Assembly: GCA_034430515.1 (NCBI GenBank)
Contig: DAOUEP010000107.1
Location: forward strand, 1-19,078
DNA length: 19,078 nucleotides
Direction: 5' to 3'
From: DAOUEH01 sp034430515
GTDB taxonomy: Bacteria > Chloroflexota > Dehalococcoidia > Dehalococcoidales > RBG-16-60-22
The notes under the pieces are model-generated. The model saw nothing but the letters and a program-made list of their open reading frames with translations. It was not told the DNA's origin and did not search any database. A program made the position numbers and the translations under genes. Shown piece by piece: positions 10,933 through 18,859 of the stretch. Position 1 is the stretch's first letter. Every line of letters starts with the position of its first letter.

Positions 10933-11679
10933 TTAAGCATTTTGGGTTTCGGTCGCGGCGGCGGCCTGCTGCCGGCGGCGGTAGGCGACCCTGGCCAGGA
11001 TGATGCTCATCTCGTAGAGGAGGATGAGGGGGACAGCCAGCAGGCACTGGGTAATGGGGTCGGGCGGGGTAACCGCCGCGGCCACGATGAAGGCCAGGAT
11101 AATGGCGATGGAGCGCTTGCCGGAGAGCCACTCTGGCTTGAGCACGCCGATACGGGCCAGAAAAGTGGAGACGACCGGCATCTCGAAGACGAGGCCCGTC
11201 AGCAGCAGCAGCTTGGAGAGAAAGCCGATGTAGTTGCTGATGCGGGGCAGCATCTCGGCGATATTGGAGCCGAAGTTGTAGAGGAACCAGATAGTCCAGG
11301 GGGCCAGCACGAAATAGCCGAAGACCACCCCGCCGATAAACATGAGCGATACCCAGGGGATGATGAGGTAGACCATCCGTTTCTCGCGGGGAGTGAGGGC
11401 CGGGGCCACGAACAGGATGCCCTGGTAGACGAGGAAGGGCATGGCCAGGATGATGCCGCCGACGAAGCTGACCAGCATGATGGAGCTCATGCGCTCCGTC
11501 ATGTCGATGGCGGTAAAGCCGATGCCGGCGGCGGGGTAGCGCAGGATATAGAAAATCCAGTCGTAGAAGATAAAGCAGATGATAACGCCGGCAGCGACGG
11601 CGATGGCGCTCCAGATGAGGCGACGGCGCAGCTCGCGGAAGTGCCCGAGCAGGGTTAGCCTGGGTTCGCCTTCACTCAT
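10933..11679 (-). CDS. tatC: Sec-independent protein translocase TatC
   Basis: TatC is the six-helix membrane receptor that, with TatB, recognises twin-arginine signal peptides. The 248-aa length is normal for the family. The N-terminus has the cytoplasmic LLGHFRELRRRLIWSA segment (family signature HLxELRxRL) with the conserved Glu, followed by hydrophobic helices through to about residue 230. Family motifs are visible in the central part, including FLVYQGILFVAPALTPREKR and GVVFGYFVLAP. Its ATG overlaps the stop of tatB by four bases (ATGA), so the two are translationally coupled. The tail is short and basic. As part of a tatA-tatB-tatC operon next to the hydrogenase maturation genes, it would export folded redox enzymes such as NiFe hydrogenases. 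Confidence 0.95.
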   Translation of the reverse strand: MSEGEPRLTLLGHFRELRRRLIWSAIAVAAGVIICFIFYDWIFYILRYPAAGIGFTAIDMTERMSSIMLVSFVGGIILAMPFLVYQGILFVAPALTPREKRMVYLIIPWVSLMFIGGVVFGYFVLAPWTIWFLYNFGSNIAEMLPRISNYIGFLSKLLLLTGLVFEMPVVSTFLARIGVLKPEWLSGKRSIAIILAFIVAAAVTPPDPITQCLLAVPLILLYEMSIILARVAYRRRQQAAAATETQNA

Positions 11680-12011
11680 TTTGCCGGCGGGGCCTCTCCC
11701 GGATTGGGGGGCGTCTGAGGGGGTTTGGGGTTAGCTGGCCGGTCTTTTCCCAGCTGCAGGGCGGGTTTTTTAGCTTCCGGCGGCGGGGCGGTTTTATCAG
11801 GTTCTTGGGGGGAAGAGGCGGCGGTCTTGTCCTCGGAGGCGTTCAGCTCGCGGGAGACGGCCGTGGTGAGGTCGGCGCTGGCCTTGCGGATGGCGCGCAC
11901 GGCCTTGCCCAGCTTGCGGGCAAACTCCGGTATCTTGCCCGGCCCCAGCACAATCAGGGCCACGACAATGATGAGCACTATCTCCCAGATGCCTATGCCT
12001 GAAAATCCCAT
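11676..12011 (-). CDS. tatB: Tat translocase subunit of the TatA/B family, probably TatB
   Basis: This 111-aa protein has a single N-terminal membrane helix (residues about 5-22), then the hinge LGPGKIPE and an amphipathic helix (FARKLGKAVRAIRKASADL). The LGPGK-x-P hinge and the longer amphipathic helix are more TatB-like than TatA-like, and its position directly before tatC agrees. The C-terminal 60 residues are Pro/Lys-rich and probably disordered. GGTGAG lies very close to the ATG at 12011. Small genomes often use one bifunctional TatA, but here two distinct TatA/B-type proteins are present. The split between TatA and TatB roles is inferred from these features. Confidence 0.85.
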   Translation of the reverse strand: MGFSGIGIWEIVLIIVVALIVLGPGKIPEFARKLGKAVRAIRKASADLTTAVSRELNASEDKTAASSPQEPDKTAPPPEAKKPALQLGKDRPANPKPPQTPPNPGEAPPAK

Positions 12012-12068
12012 CCCTCACCTGCGGCGGCATGATAATAACGTCAACGGGGGTCGGGTGGCGACCCGCCT

Positions 12069-12299
12069 CTAGGCGGCCTTCTTTTTAGTGGTCGTCTTTT
12101 TCTTGGCCTTGGCGGGTTTTTCCTCTTCTTCCTCCTCTTCCTCGTCCTCGTCTTTCTCGCCGGACTGACCCTTGCGGAAGGAGCGCAGCCCCCGACCGAC
12201 GGCGTTGCCCACCTGGGGCAGCTTGCCGACCCCGAAGACGATAAGGATAATCACCAGAATGAGAACGATTTCCCAGACTCCGAATCCACGACCGAACAT
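12069..12299 (-). CDS. tatA: Tat translocase pore subunit TatA
   Basis: This 76-aa protein has one short membrane helix (residues about 6-22), the FGVGKLPQVG hinge (the family's FG-x-x-KLP) and an amphipathic helix up to about residue 45. Its tail is strikingly charged: a run of acidic residues (DEDEEEE and on) followed by alternating Lys/Ala/Thr. TatA oligomerises to form or thin the export passage. AGGAGGT precedes the ATG by seven bases. First gene of the tatABC operon, with a good promoter immediately upstream and a 57-base gap to tatB. Confidence 0.93.
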   Translation of the reverse strand: MFGRGFGVWEIVLILVIILIVFGVGKLPQVGNAVGRGLRSFRKGQSGEKDEDEEEEEEEEKPAKAKKKTTTKKKAA

Positions 12300-12352
12300 C
12301 CGCGATACCTCCTCGCCGAGTATTAAATATGCTTAATCGGGCTTAAAATAAC

Positions 12353-12381
12353 ATTATACTCGCGCCGGGCGCGCTTGTCCA
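12353..12381 (-). promoter_or_regulatory. Strong promoter of the tatABC operon
   Basis: On the minus strand: TGGACA (12381-12376), exactly 17 bases, then a perfect TATAAT (12358-12353). It separates tat transcription from the hyp operon, which ends at 12393. The leader is about 45 bases. Confidence 0.75.
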
Positions 12382-12392
12382 CGAAGACCGCT

Positions 12393-12887
12393 TCAGGCCG
12401 CCCCTATCTCGCCGAGGACAACCCGGACGATTTCCGGCAGCCGCGCCTTAAGCCGTTCGGACAGCTCCGTCCCCCAGTCTATCTCGGCGGGCTCCACCCC
12501 GATGATGACCACCTCATCCGGCAGAGCACCGGACATCTCCATGAGGCGCAGGTTGGGCAGCACCCCCAGCTGGTGGGCCGAGGTCAGGTCGGCGCGCGCG
12601 TCGTTCAGGTCTTCGGGGCGGAAGCGGTAAACGGCCCCCGGCTCGCCGCCGGCCCTGGCGGCGTCGACGATGATGAGCTTGTCGCCGGCGCGGGTATAGG
12701 CGATGATGTCCGGCGACGTCCCCCCGTCGATGAGGCGCACGTCCGGGGGCAGGTCGCATTCCTGGAGGGCCTTGACGGCGTGGATGCCGACGCCTTCGTC
12801 TTTCATGAGCAGGTTGCCCACGCCGACGACGACGACGCGGGGCGGGGTCTCTCCCGGGGACGGTTCAGAGTTCGTCATTTCTAGCAT
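12393..12887 (-). CDS. NiFe-hydrogenase maturation peptidase (HycI/HybD family)
   Basis: This endopeptidase removes the C-terminal extension of a hydrogenase large subunit once nickel is in place. The 164-aa protein has the family core VGVGNLLMKDEGVG (residues 20-34). The three expected nickel-contacting positions are visible: Glu31 in KDEG, Asp75 in IIVDAARAGG and His105 in SAHQLG. The conserved DGGTSP (54-59) is also present. The ATG at 12887 overlaps the hypE stop; a second ATG at 12878 is possible. As the last gene of the hyp operon, it implies that at least one processed NiFe hydrogenase is encoded elsewhere in the genome. I leave the symbol empty because the specific partner (HycI, HybD, HupD and so on) cannot be told. 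Confidence 0.92.
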   Translation of the reverse strand: MLEMTNSEPSPGETPPRVVVVGVGNLLMKDEGVGIHAVKALQECDLPPDVRLIDGGTSPDIIAYTRAGDKLIIVDAARAGGEPGAVYRFRPEDLNDARADLTSAHQLGVLPNLRLMEMSGALPDEVVIIGVEPAEIDWGTELSERLKARLPEIVRVVLGEIGAA

Positions 12888-13885
12888 ATCCGCGGCAAAA
12901 GCTCGCCGACGGGCACGTCAATAATACGGCTGGCCCCCATAGCCGTGCGCATTACCACGCGGCCGGGGTGCTCGCCGACCACCTCGCCGATGACGGCGGC
13001 GTTCTGGCCGTATTTATTCTTTTTCATGGCGGCCAGTATTTTATCCGCATCCTGTGGGGCCACGGCGGCGACCAGCTTGCCCTCGTTGGCGATGTAGAGC
13101 GGGTCGAGGCCGAGCAGCTCGCCGGCGGCGGCGACCGCCGCGGCCACGGGAATTTTATCTTCTTCAATAATAATGCCGACGCCGGAGCCGGCGGCGAAGT
13201 CGTTGAGCGTCGTGGCCAGTCCGCCGCGAGTCGGGTCGCGCAGGGCGTGGATATTCTTTGATGCCGCCAGCATGGCGGCCACCAAACCGCCGAGGGGGGC
13301 GCAGTCGCTAGGGACGGGGGTGCGGAAGGCCAGCCCCTCGCGCTTACTCAGCACGGCGATGCCGTGGTCGCCGATGGTGCCGCTGAGGATAATCCTGTCG
13401 CCGTGGCGGGCGTTGGCGGCGGAGATGTTCACCCCTTCCGGCACGATGCCGACGCCGGCGGTGTTGATGAAGAGCTTATCGGCGCTGCCCTGGTTGACTA
13501 CCTTGGTATCGCCGGTGACGATTTTCACCCCGGCCTCGGCGGCGGCTTTACGGATGGAGGCGAGGATTTTTTTCAGGTCGGCCACGGGCAGCCCCTCTTC
13601 GATAATAAAGGCCAGGCTCAGGTAGAGCGGGCGGGCGCCGCTCATGGCCAGGTCGTTGACGGTGCCGCAGACGGCCAGCTTACCGATGTCTCCGCCGGGG
13701 AAGAAGATGGGGTTGACGGTATAGCTGTCGGTGGTGAAGGCCAGCCGCCCGCTGACTTCGAAGACGGCGGCGTCGTCCAGCCTTTCCAGGATGGGGTTGG
13801 TCAGATCGGGCAGGAAGCTCTTAATCAAGTCCTGGCTGAGCTGCCCGCCGCTGCCGTGGGCCAGCAGGATTTTATCTTCGGTCAT
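12881..13885 (-). CDS. hypE: Hydrogenase maturation protein HypE
   Basis: HypE accepts the carbamoyl group from HypF on its C-terminal cysteine and dehydrates it with ATP to a thiocyanate, the source of the CN ligands. The 334-aa protein ends in PRIC, the essential terminal Cys tail. Other landmarks are HGSGGQLS at 10-17, the RLDDAAVF segment, FTTDSYTVNPIFFPGGDIG, NDLAMSGARP, VTGDTKVV and RDPTRGGLATTLNDFA, all typical of the PurM-like ATP-binding fold. The ATG at 13885 has only a weak GAGG nearby. The stop overlaps the start of the maturation peptidase. A spacer of repeats separates it from hypD. Confidence 0.97.
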   Translation of the reverse strand: MTEDKILLAHGSGGQLSQDLIKSFLPDLTNPILERLDDAAVFEVSGRLAFTTDSYTVNPIFFPGGDIGKLAVCGTVNDLAMSGARPLYLSLAFIIEEGLPVADLKKILASIRKAAAEAGVKIVTGDTKVVNQGSADKLFINTAGVGIVPEGVNISAANARHGDRIILSGTIGDHGIAVLSKREGLAFRTPVPSDCAPLGGLVAAMLAASKNIHALRDPTRGGLATTLNDFAAGSGVGIIIEEDKIPVAAAVAAAGELLGLDPLYIANEGKLVAAVAPQDADKILAAMKKNKYGQNAAVIGEVVGEHPGRVVMRTAMGASRIIDVPVGELLPRIC

Positions 13886-13913
13886 AACGGTTTAGTAACC
13901 TCTCCCCCTGTGT

Positions 13914-13982
13914 CCCCCTCTCCTGACGAGGCGTGCCGCAGGAGAGGGGGAATTATTTACATTGAGGGGCTGCGCCCCTCAA
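13914..13982. repeat. REP-like double hairpin between hypD and hypE
   Basis: Two perfect inverted repeats stand side by side: a 12-bp stem (CCCCCTCTCCTG at 13914-13925 with 13939-13950) and a 9-bp stem (TTGAGGGGC at 13962-13970 with 13974-13982, 3-base loop). The second includes the hypD stop codon. Their compact arrangement in an otherwise gap-free operon resembles a dispersed palindromic repeat that has settled there. Confidence 0.6.
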
Positions 13983-15094
13983 ACTCCCCCAATTTTGTCC
14001 CCTTTCAAATCATCGTCCCCGTACTGATAATAAGTCGCGCAGGAGCCCTCGGCGGAGACCATGCACGGCCCGACGGGATTCTGCGGCGTGCAGACCCGCC
14101 GGAAGAGCCTGCATTCCAGGGGCGTGCTCACCCCACGCAGGATGGCCCCGCAGAGGCACCCTTGCGGCTCCACGGCCGGGCCGGGGTCAATTTCAAAGTT
14201 CTTCTCGGCGTCGTAATGCTCGTATTCGGGCCGCAGGCTCAGGCCGCTCCCCGGCACGCGCCCGATGCCGCGCCAGTTGGCGTCGCTGGCCTCAAAGACC
14301 CGCTCCATGAGCTTGATGGCCGCCGGGTTCCCCTCCGGGCGGACGCCGCGGCGGTAGGCGATGGCGATTTCCGGCTGCCCGCTTTCTATCTGCTCGACGA
14401 GCATATCCACCGCCAGCAGGATGTCCAGCGGCTCGAATCCGGCCACCGCCCCGGCGATGCCGTAGTCGCTGGCGAGGAAGTCGTAAGGCCGCGAGCCGAT
14501 GACGGCGCTGACGTGGCCGGGGCAGATGATGCCCTCCAGCGCCACCTCGCCCCGGTCGAGGATGGCCCGCATGATGGGCGGGCATACTTTATGTAAAGAC
14601 TGCACGTAGTAGTTTTTAAGCCCCTCGGCCTCGGCCTGCAAGATTGAGGCGGCGATGGTGGGGGCGGTCGTCTCGAAGCCGATGCCGATGAAGCAGACCT
14701 TTTTGCCCGGATTAGCGCGGGCGATGGCCAGGGCGTCCTGCGCCGAGTAGACAACGCGCACGTCGGCTCCTTCGGCCTTGGCCTGCTGGAGGCTGGTACG
14801 GCTGCCCGGCACCCTTATCATGTCGCCGAAGCTCGTTACGATGACGCCGGGCGTGACGGCCAGGGCGATGGCCTTGTCCAGGTCGGCGGCGGCGGTAACG
14901 CAGACGGGGCAGCCGGGGCCGGAGAGCATCTTGATGTTGGCTGGCAAGAGCTGGCGCAGGCCGTTTTTGAAGATGGCCACGGTGTGGCCGCCGCAGAACT
15001 CCATGAGGCGGGCGGGCTTGCGGGAGCGGCGGTGAATCCGCTCCAGGAGCCTTTTACCCAGCTCCGGGTCGCGGAACTCTTTAGAGAATTTCAA
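13979..15094 (-). CDS. hypD: Hydrogenase maturation protein HypD
   Basis: HypD is the iron-sulfur scaffold on which, together with HypC, the Fe(CN)2CO group is put together. The 371-aa length is normal. Key residues visible are Cys34 in MEFCGGHT, Cys62 and Cys65 in SGPGCPVC, and the C-terminal cysteine cluster for the 4Fe-4S centre (GCLCG, LECRLF, VGPCMVSAEGSC). The start is a TTG at 15094 that overlaps the hypC stop (TTGA), four bases after GGGGGAGG, so the two partners are translationally coupled. The last few residues (GDKIGGV) and the stop codon fall at the edge of the hairpin repeat, so the tail may have been set by its insertion. Confidence 0.97.
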   Translation of the reverse strand: MKFSKEFRDPELGKRLLERIHRRSRKPARLMEFCGGHTVAIFKNGLRQLLPANIKMLSGPGCPVCVTAAADLDKAIALAVTPGVIVTSFGDMIRVPGSRTSLQQAKAEGADVRVVYSAQDALAIARANPGKKVCFIGIGFETTAPTIAASILQAEAEGLKNYYVQSLHKVCPPIMRAILDRGEVALEGIICPGHVSAVIGSRPYDFLASDYGIAGAVAGFEPLDILLAVDMLVEQIESGQPEIAIAYRRGVRPEGNPAAIKLMERVFEASDANWRGIGRVPGSGLSLRPEYEHYDAEKNFEIDPGPAVEPQGCLCGAILRGVSTPLECRLFRRVCTPQNPVGPCMVSAEGSCATYYQYGDDDLKGDKIGGV

Positions 15095-15309
15095 GTGGCC
15101 TCCCCCAGTTCCTTGAGCAGCTTTAAGGTCTCCTCGGCCTCGGCGGCGTCGATGATGGAGATGGCGTAGCCGGTGTGCAGCAGCACGTAATCGCCGACGC
15201 GCGCGTCGGGGGTAAGCTGGAGGCTCACCTCGCGCGAGATGCCGTCAATGTCCACCTCGGCCTGCTGGCCGTCAACCGTCTTGATTAAGGCCGGTACGGC
15301 GAGACACAT
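15091..15309 (-). CDS. hypC: Hydrogenase maturation chaperone HypC
   Basis: This is a 72-aa protein of the HypC/HupF family. It begins MCLAVP, with the essential Cys2 that, after removal of the Met, binds the iron centre and the large subunit. The conserved His45 lies in VLLHTGYAI, and GDYVL just before it is typical of the OB-like fold. The final helix (AEETLKLLKEL) is normal. It starts two bases after the stop of the flavin-reductase-like gene and overlaps the hypD start. HypC and HypD work as a complex, which this coupling reflects. Confidence 0.97.
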   Translation of the reverse strand: MCLAVPALIKTVDGQQAEVDIDGISREVSLQLTPDARVGDYVLLHTGYAISIIDAAEAEETLKLLKELGEAT

Positions 15310-15311
15310 CG

Positions 15312-15884
15312 TTACTTACCCCCGCCCTTTATCTCCCGCCCGACCTTGAAGGCGTCGGCGAAGGCCTCGCCGATGGTGTGGTACTTGGCGGGGACGAAGG
15401 CGAAAGGCCGGACTTTAGTGATATCCGGCTTGCCATCAGTGAGGCAGTCCTCGGCGAAATGCACCTCTGTAATCTTGCCGACGACGAGGTGGTGGCTGCC
15501 CAGGTTGAGGATGTGCAGTACCTCGCACTCCAGGTTGACGGGGCACTGCTCGATGAGCGGGGCGGCCGGCGTCGCGCCGTAGAAGACCTTGAAGCCGCAG
15601 TCTTTCACCTTGTCGGCCTTAGCGCCGGAGACCAGCCCGCAGTAATCGGTCTCCTTCACCAGGTCGACCGAGGGGATGTTGACCGAGAAGACGCGGTTCT
15701 GGTAGATACCCTTGAGGCTGTGGCGCTGGGGCTGCAGGCCGACGGTAACGCAGGGCGGGCTGCCGGCGGCCACGCCCGTCCAGGCCACGGCGGCGAAATC
15801 GGGCTTACCGTCCACCAGCGCCCCCACCAGGACGGTGGGGTGCGGCCAGATTATCGGCTGGGCGCCGAGCTTTTTCTTTTTCAT
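15312..15884 (-). CDS. Flavin reductase-like / flavoredoxin-family FMN-binding protein
   Basis: This 190-aa protein has the FMN-binding split-barrel fold of the flavin reductase-like family: HPTVLVGALVDGKPDFAAVAWTG near the N-terminus, then PPCVTVGLQP, a SVNIPS strand and LECEVLHILNLGSHHLVVGKI. These match flavoredoxin-type proteins of anaerobes, which bind FMN and pass electrons. AGGAG lies seven bases before the ATG, which sits four bases past the hypF stop; its own stop is two bases from hypC. It is thus embedded in the hyp operon, although it is not a recognised maturation factor. It may supply electrons for the assembly of the CO or CN ligands or for another hydrogenase-linked step; this is inference. 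Confidence 0.88.
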   Translation of the reverse strand: MKKKKLGAQPIIWPHPTVLVGALVDGKPDFAAVAWTGVAAGSPPCVTVGLQPQRHSLKGIYQNRVFSVNIPSVDLVKETDYCGLVSGAKADKVKDCGFKVFYGATPAAPLIEQCPVNLECEVLHILNLGSHHLVVGKITEVHFAEDCLTDGKPDITKVRPFAFVPAKYHTIGEAFADAFKVGREIKGGGK

Positions 15885-15888
15885 TTCT

Positions 15889-18186
15889 TCACTCCTTTTG
15901 ATGGGCGGCTATTACCACCTGCCCCAGCGAGATGCCGCCGTCGTTGGGGGGCACCTGCCGGTGAGTATATACCGTGAAGCCGGCGGACTCAAGCCGCCGG
16001 GCGGCCTGCGCCGCCAGCAGCCGGTTCTGGAAGACCCCGCCGCTGAGGGCCGTAGCTTTCAGGCTGGTCTGGACGGATATTTTCTGACATACTTCAACTA
16101 TCATCCCGGCGATGGTGTTGTGGAAGCGGGCGGCGATGACGGCCTGAGAGGTTTTATGCTTGATATCCTCAAGCACGGCGGCCAGCAAATCTCGCACCCT
16201 GATTATAATCGTATCATCTTCTTCGGCCAGGGCGAACGGGTAGGCGCCGGTCTCGCCGGGGGCGTCATCGGCATGCATTTCCAGCTCGATGGCCGCCTGC
16301 GCCTCGTACTCGATAACGGGCCGGATGCCGGTCAGGGCCGCCACGGCGTCGAAGAGCCGCCCCATTGAGGAGGTCAGCGGGGTATTGATGCCTTTTTTGA
16401 CCTGGGTGCGGATGATAGCAACCTCATCGCTATAGACCTTAGTTATAGAACTATGTTCTATAGCTTCCTCCAGACCCAGCGCCAAGAGATACCCAAGGGC
16501 GGCGCGGTAGGGCCGCCGGATGGCCTGCGCCCCGCCGGGGAGGGGCAGGTATTCCAGGTGGGCGGTGCGGCGATAACTGACGTAATCGGCCACCAGAAAC
16601 TCGCCGCCCCAGATGCGCCCGTCGGGGCCGTAGCCGGTGCCGTCCAGACTCACCCCGATGACCGGGCCGCTGACGCCGCAATCGGCCAGGCAGGAGGCGA
16701 CGTGGGCATGGTGGTGCTGCACGGGGACGAGCTTCAGCCCGTCATCGGCGGCGGACAGCTCTCTGGCGTATTTCGTCGGCAGGTAGTCGGGGTGCATATC
16801 GTGGGCGATAATCTCCGGCGCGATGCGGAAGAGCCTTTGATAAAGCCCGATGGTGTCCTTGAAATGCTCCAGCGTCTCCAGGTTCTCCATGTCGCCGATA
16901 TGCTGGCTGACGAAGGCGAAGTTATCGCGCGTCAGGCAGAAGGTGTTTTTCTCCTCGGCGCCGACGCCCAGTATCTGGCGGCTCGGGTAGTTCAGGCGGA
17001 CGGGATGGGGCGCGTAGCCGCGGGCGCGGCGGGTAAAGCGGGGCGTATCCCCCGCGACGAGCATGACGCTGTCGTCGTAGCGGGCGTAGATGTCGCGGTT
17101 GTGGCGCAGGAAACAGTCGGCGATGCCGCCGAGCCTTGCTACCGCCTCGTCGTTATCGCGGGCGATGGGCTCCTCGCTGAGATTGCCGGAGGTCATCACC
17201 AGCGGGCGGCCCGCGGCGCGCAGGAGCAGGTGGTGGAGGGGGGTGTAGGGGAGCATCACCCCCAGGTATTTCAGTCCCGGCGCCACCGACGCCGCCACCG
17301 TGGACTCCGGCTTCCAGCGCAGCAGCACGATGGGGCTGCCGGGAGAAGCGAGCAAGTCGGCCTCGGCATCACTCACTTCGCAGTGTCGGCGGACTTCCTC
17401 CAATGTGGTCAGCATCACCGCCAGGGGCTTGGCGGGGCGGTGCTTGCGCCGCCGCAGGCGGGCGACGGCCTTGTCGCTGGCGGCGTCGCCGGCCAGCAAA
17501 TATCCCCCCAGACCCTTGACCGCCACGATTTTACCGGCCTTGAGCAAATCGGCAGTCCTGGCGATAACATCGTCGCAGGCTAGCGGATTTCCCTGGGCGT
17601 CGCAAAGCTCCAGCCGCGGCCCGCAGACGGGGCAGGCGTTGGGCTGGGCGTGGAAGCGGCGGTCGGCGGGGTCGTCGTACTCCTTGCGGCAAGCCGGGCA
17701 CATCTCAAAGACGCGCATGGTGGTGTTGGGGCGGTCGTAAGGAATATCGGCGATGATGGTAAAGCGCGGGCCGCAATTGGTGCAGTTGGTAAAAGCGTAG
17801 CCGTAGCGGCGATCGGCGGGGTCTAAAATCTCATGGAGGCAGTCGGGGCAGGTGGCGATGTCCGGCGAGACCAGCTGGTAGCGGCCCGGCTCGGGGACAC
17901 TATCCCGTATCTCGAACTTATCGTAGCCAACGGGTTCGCCCGCCTCGCAGGTTATCTCCTCAATGTGTGCCACCGGCGGGGCCTCGCGCTCCAGGTCACG
18001 GCGGAAGCGCGTGATAGCGGCCGGCTCGCCCTCCACCTCGATGCGCACCGCCCCGGAGGCGTTGAGCACCCAGCCCTTGAGGTTATGGCGGGCGGCCAGC
18101 TGGTAGACGAAGGGGCGGAAGCCGACGCCCTGCACCACGCCCCGGACGCTGAGGCGGGCCAGACTGAGGGTGGATGTCCTGGCCAT
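15889..18186 (-). CDS. hypF: Carbamoyltransferase HypF
   Basis: HypF makes carbamoyl-adenylate from carbamoyl phosphate and ATP and transfers the carbamoyl to HypE. The 765-aa product has all domains in order: acylphosphatase (residues about 10-95, VQGVGFRPF with Arg24 and Asn42), two zinc fingers (Cys113/116 with Cys135/138, and Cys163/166 with Cys185/188), a YrdC-like nucleotide-binding domain (about 205-390) and a Kae1-like domain with the VQHHHAHVASCLAD metal motif and SLDGTGYGPDG. The ATG at 18186 gives MARTSTLSLARL, and the homologous part begins right after; the frame continues to 18441, but that part overlaps hypB and is not protein-like. It starts four bases after hypB. The length and motifs look intact. 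Confidence 0.97.
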   Translation of the reverse strand: MARTSTLSLARLSVRGVVQGVGFRPFVYQLAARHNLKGWVLNASGAVRIEVEGEPAAITRFRRDLEREAPPVAHIEEITCEAGEPVGYDKFEIRDSVPEPGRYQLVSPDIATCPDCLHEILDPADRRYGYAFTNCTNCGPRFTIIADIPYDRPNTTMRVFEMCPACRKEYDDPADRRFHAQPNACPVCGPRLELCDAQGNPLACDDVIARTADLLKAGKIVAVKGLGGYLLAGDAASDKAVARLRRRKHRPAKPLAVMLTTLEEVRRHCEVSDAEADLLASPGSPIVLLRWKPESTVAASVAPGLKYLGVMLPYTPLHHLLLRAAGRPLVMTSGNLSEEPIARDNDEAVARLGGIADCFLRHNRDIYARYDDSVMLVAGDTPRFTRRARGYAPHPVRLNYPSRQILGVGAEEKNTFCLTRDNFAFVSQHIGDMENLETLEHFKDTIGLYQRLFRIAPEIIAHDMHPDYLPTKYARELSAADDGLKLVPVQHHHAHVASCLADCGVSGPVIGVSLDGTGYGPDGRIWGGEFLVADYVSYRRTAHLEYLPLPGGAQAIRRPYRAALGYLLALGLEEAIEHSSITKVYSDEVAIIRTQVKKGINTPLTSSMGRLFDAVAALTGIRPVIEYEAQAAIELEMHADDAPGETGAYPFALAEEDDTIIIRVRDLLAAVLEDIKHKTSQAVIAARFHNTIAGMIVEVCQKISVQTSLKATALSGGVFQNRLLAAQAARRLESAGFTVYTHRQVPPNDGGISLGQVVIAAHQKE

Positions 18187-18190
18187 GATA

Positions 18191-18859
18191 TTAACCGCCC
18201 TTTTTGCCCCGGACGGCGGCCGTAAGCCAGGCGTACCAGTCGTCCAGGCCGGCGCCGGTCTTGCAGGAGACGGGGAAGATAACCACGTCCGGGTTGAGGC
18301 CGGTAACGGTCTGGCGAAAGGCGGCGTCGTCAAAGTCCAGGTGCGGGGTGAGGTCGGTTTTGTTGAGGACGACCACGTCGCTATCGGCGAACATGGCGGG
18401 GTACTTGAGGGGCTTGTCGTCGCCCTCCGGGGTGGAGGCAATCATGACGCGCCTGTCCTCGCCCAGGACGAAGGCGTTGGGGCAGATGAGGTTGCCGACG
18501 TTCTCGATGAAGAGCAGGTCGATGGCGTCCAGCGGCAGGCCGTTGAGGGCGTACTCCACCATGTTGGCGTCCAGGTGGCAGCCGCCGGCGGTGTTAATCT
18601 GGATGACGGGGATGCCCAGGGCGTTGATTTTATCGGCGTCGACGCTGGAGGCCACGTCCCCCTCGATGACGCCGATTCTCATTTTATCCTTGAGATTATT
18701 GATAGTGTTCATGATGAGGGACGTCTTGCCCGCCCCCGGCGAGGCCATGATGTTGACGGTGAAAACGGCGCCTTTGTCCAGTCGCGCTTTGTTGGCCCCG
18801 GCCTTGTCCTCGTTGGCGCTTAAAATATCCTCGCCCACCTTGATGACTTTAACGCTCAT
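18191..18859 (-). CDS. hypB: Hydrogenase nickel-incorporation GTPase HypB
   Basis: HypB is the GTPase that, with HypA, delivers nickel to the hydrogenase large subunit. In this 222-aa protein the P-loop is SPGAGKT (40-46). IEGDVASSVDADKI follows, then the metal-site segment GGCHLDANMV with Cys and His, ENVGNLICP and the guanine-specificity motif NKTDL. It lacks the His-rich N-terminal stretch and the CxxCGC motif that some HypB proteins use to store nickel, so it is the short form. The ATG directly follows the hypA stop (TAA-ATG) and a GAGGTGGAG ribosome site lies inside the hypA end. Confidence 0.97.
   Translation of the reverse strand: MSVKVIKVGEDILSANEDKAGANKARLDKGAVFTVNIMASPGAGKTSLIMNTINNLKDKMRIGVIEGDVASSVDADKINALGIPVIQINTAGGCHLDANMVEYALNGLPLDAIDLLFIENVGNLICPNAFVLGEDRRVMIASTPEGDDKPLKYPAMFADSDVVVLNKTDLTPHLDFDDAAFRQTVTGLNPDVVIFPVSCKTGAGLDDWYAWLTAAVRGKKGG

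Noticed and set aside
18187..18441. Extended HypF frame up to 18441
   Set aside because: The extra 85 residues are Pro/Ser/Thr-rich shadow translation of hypB; HypF homology starts right after the ATG at 18186.
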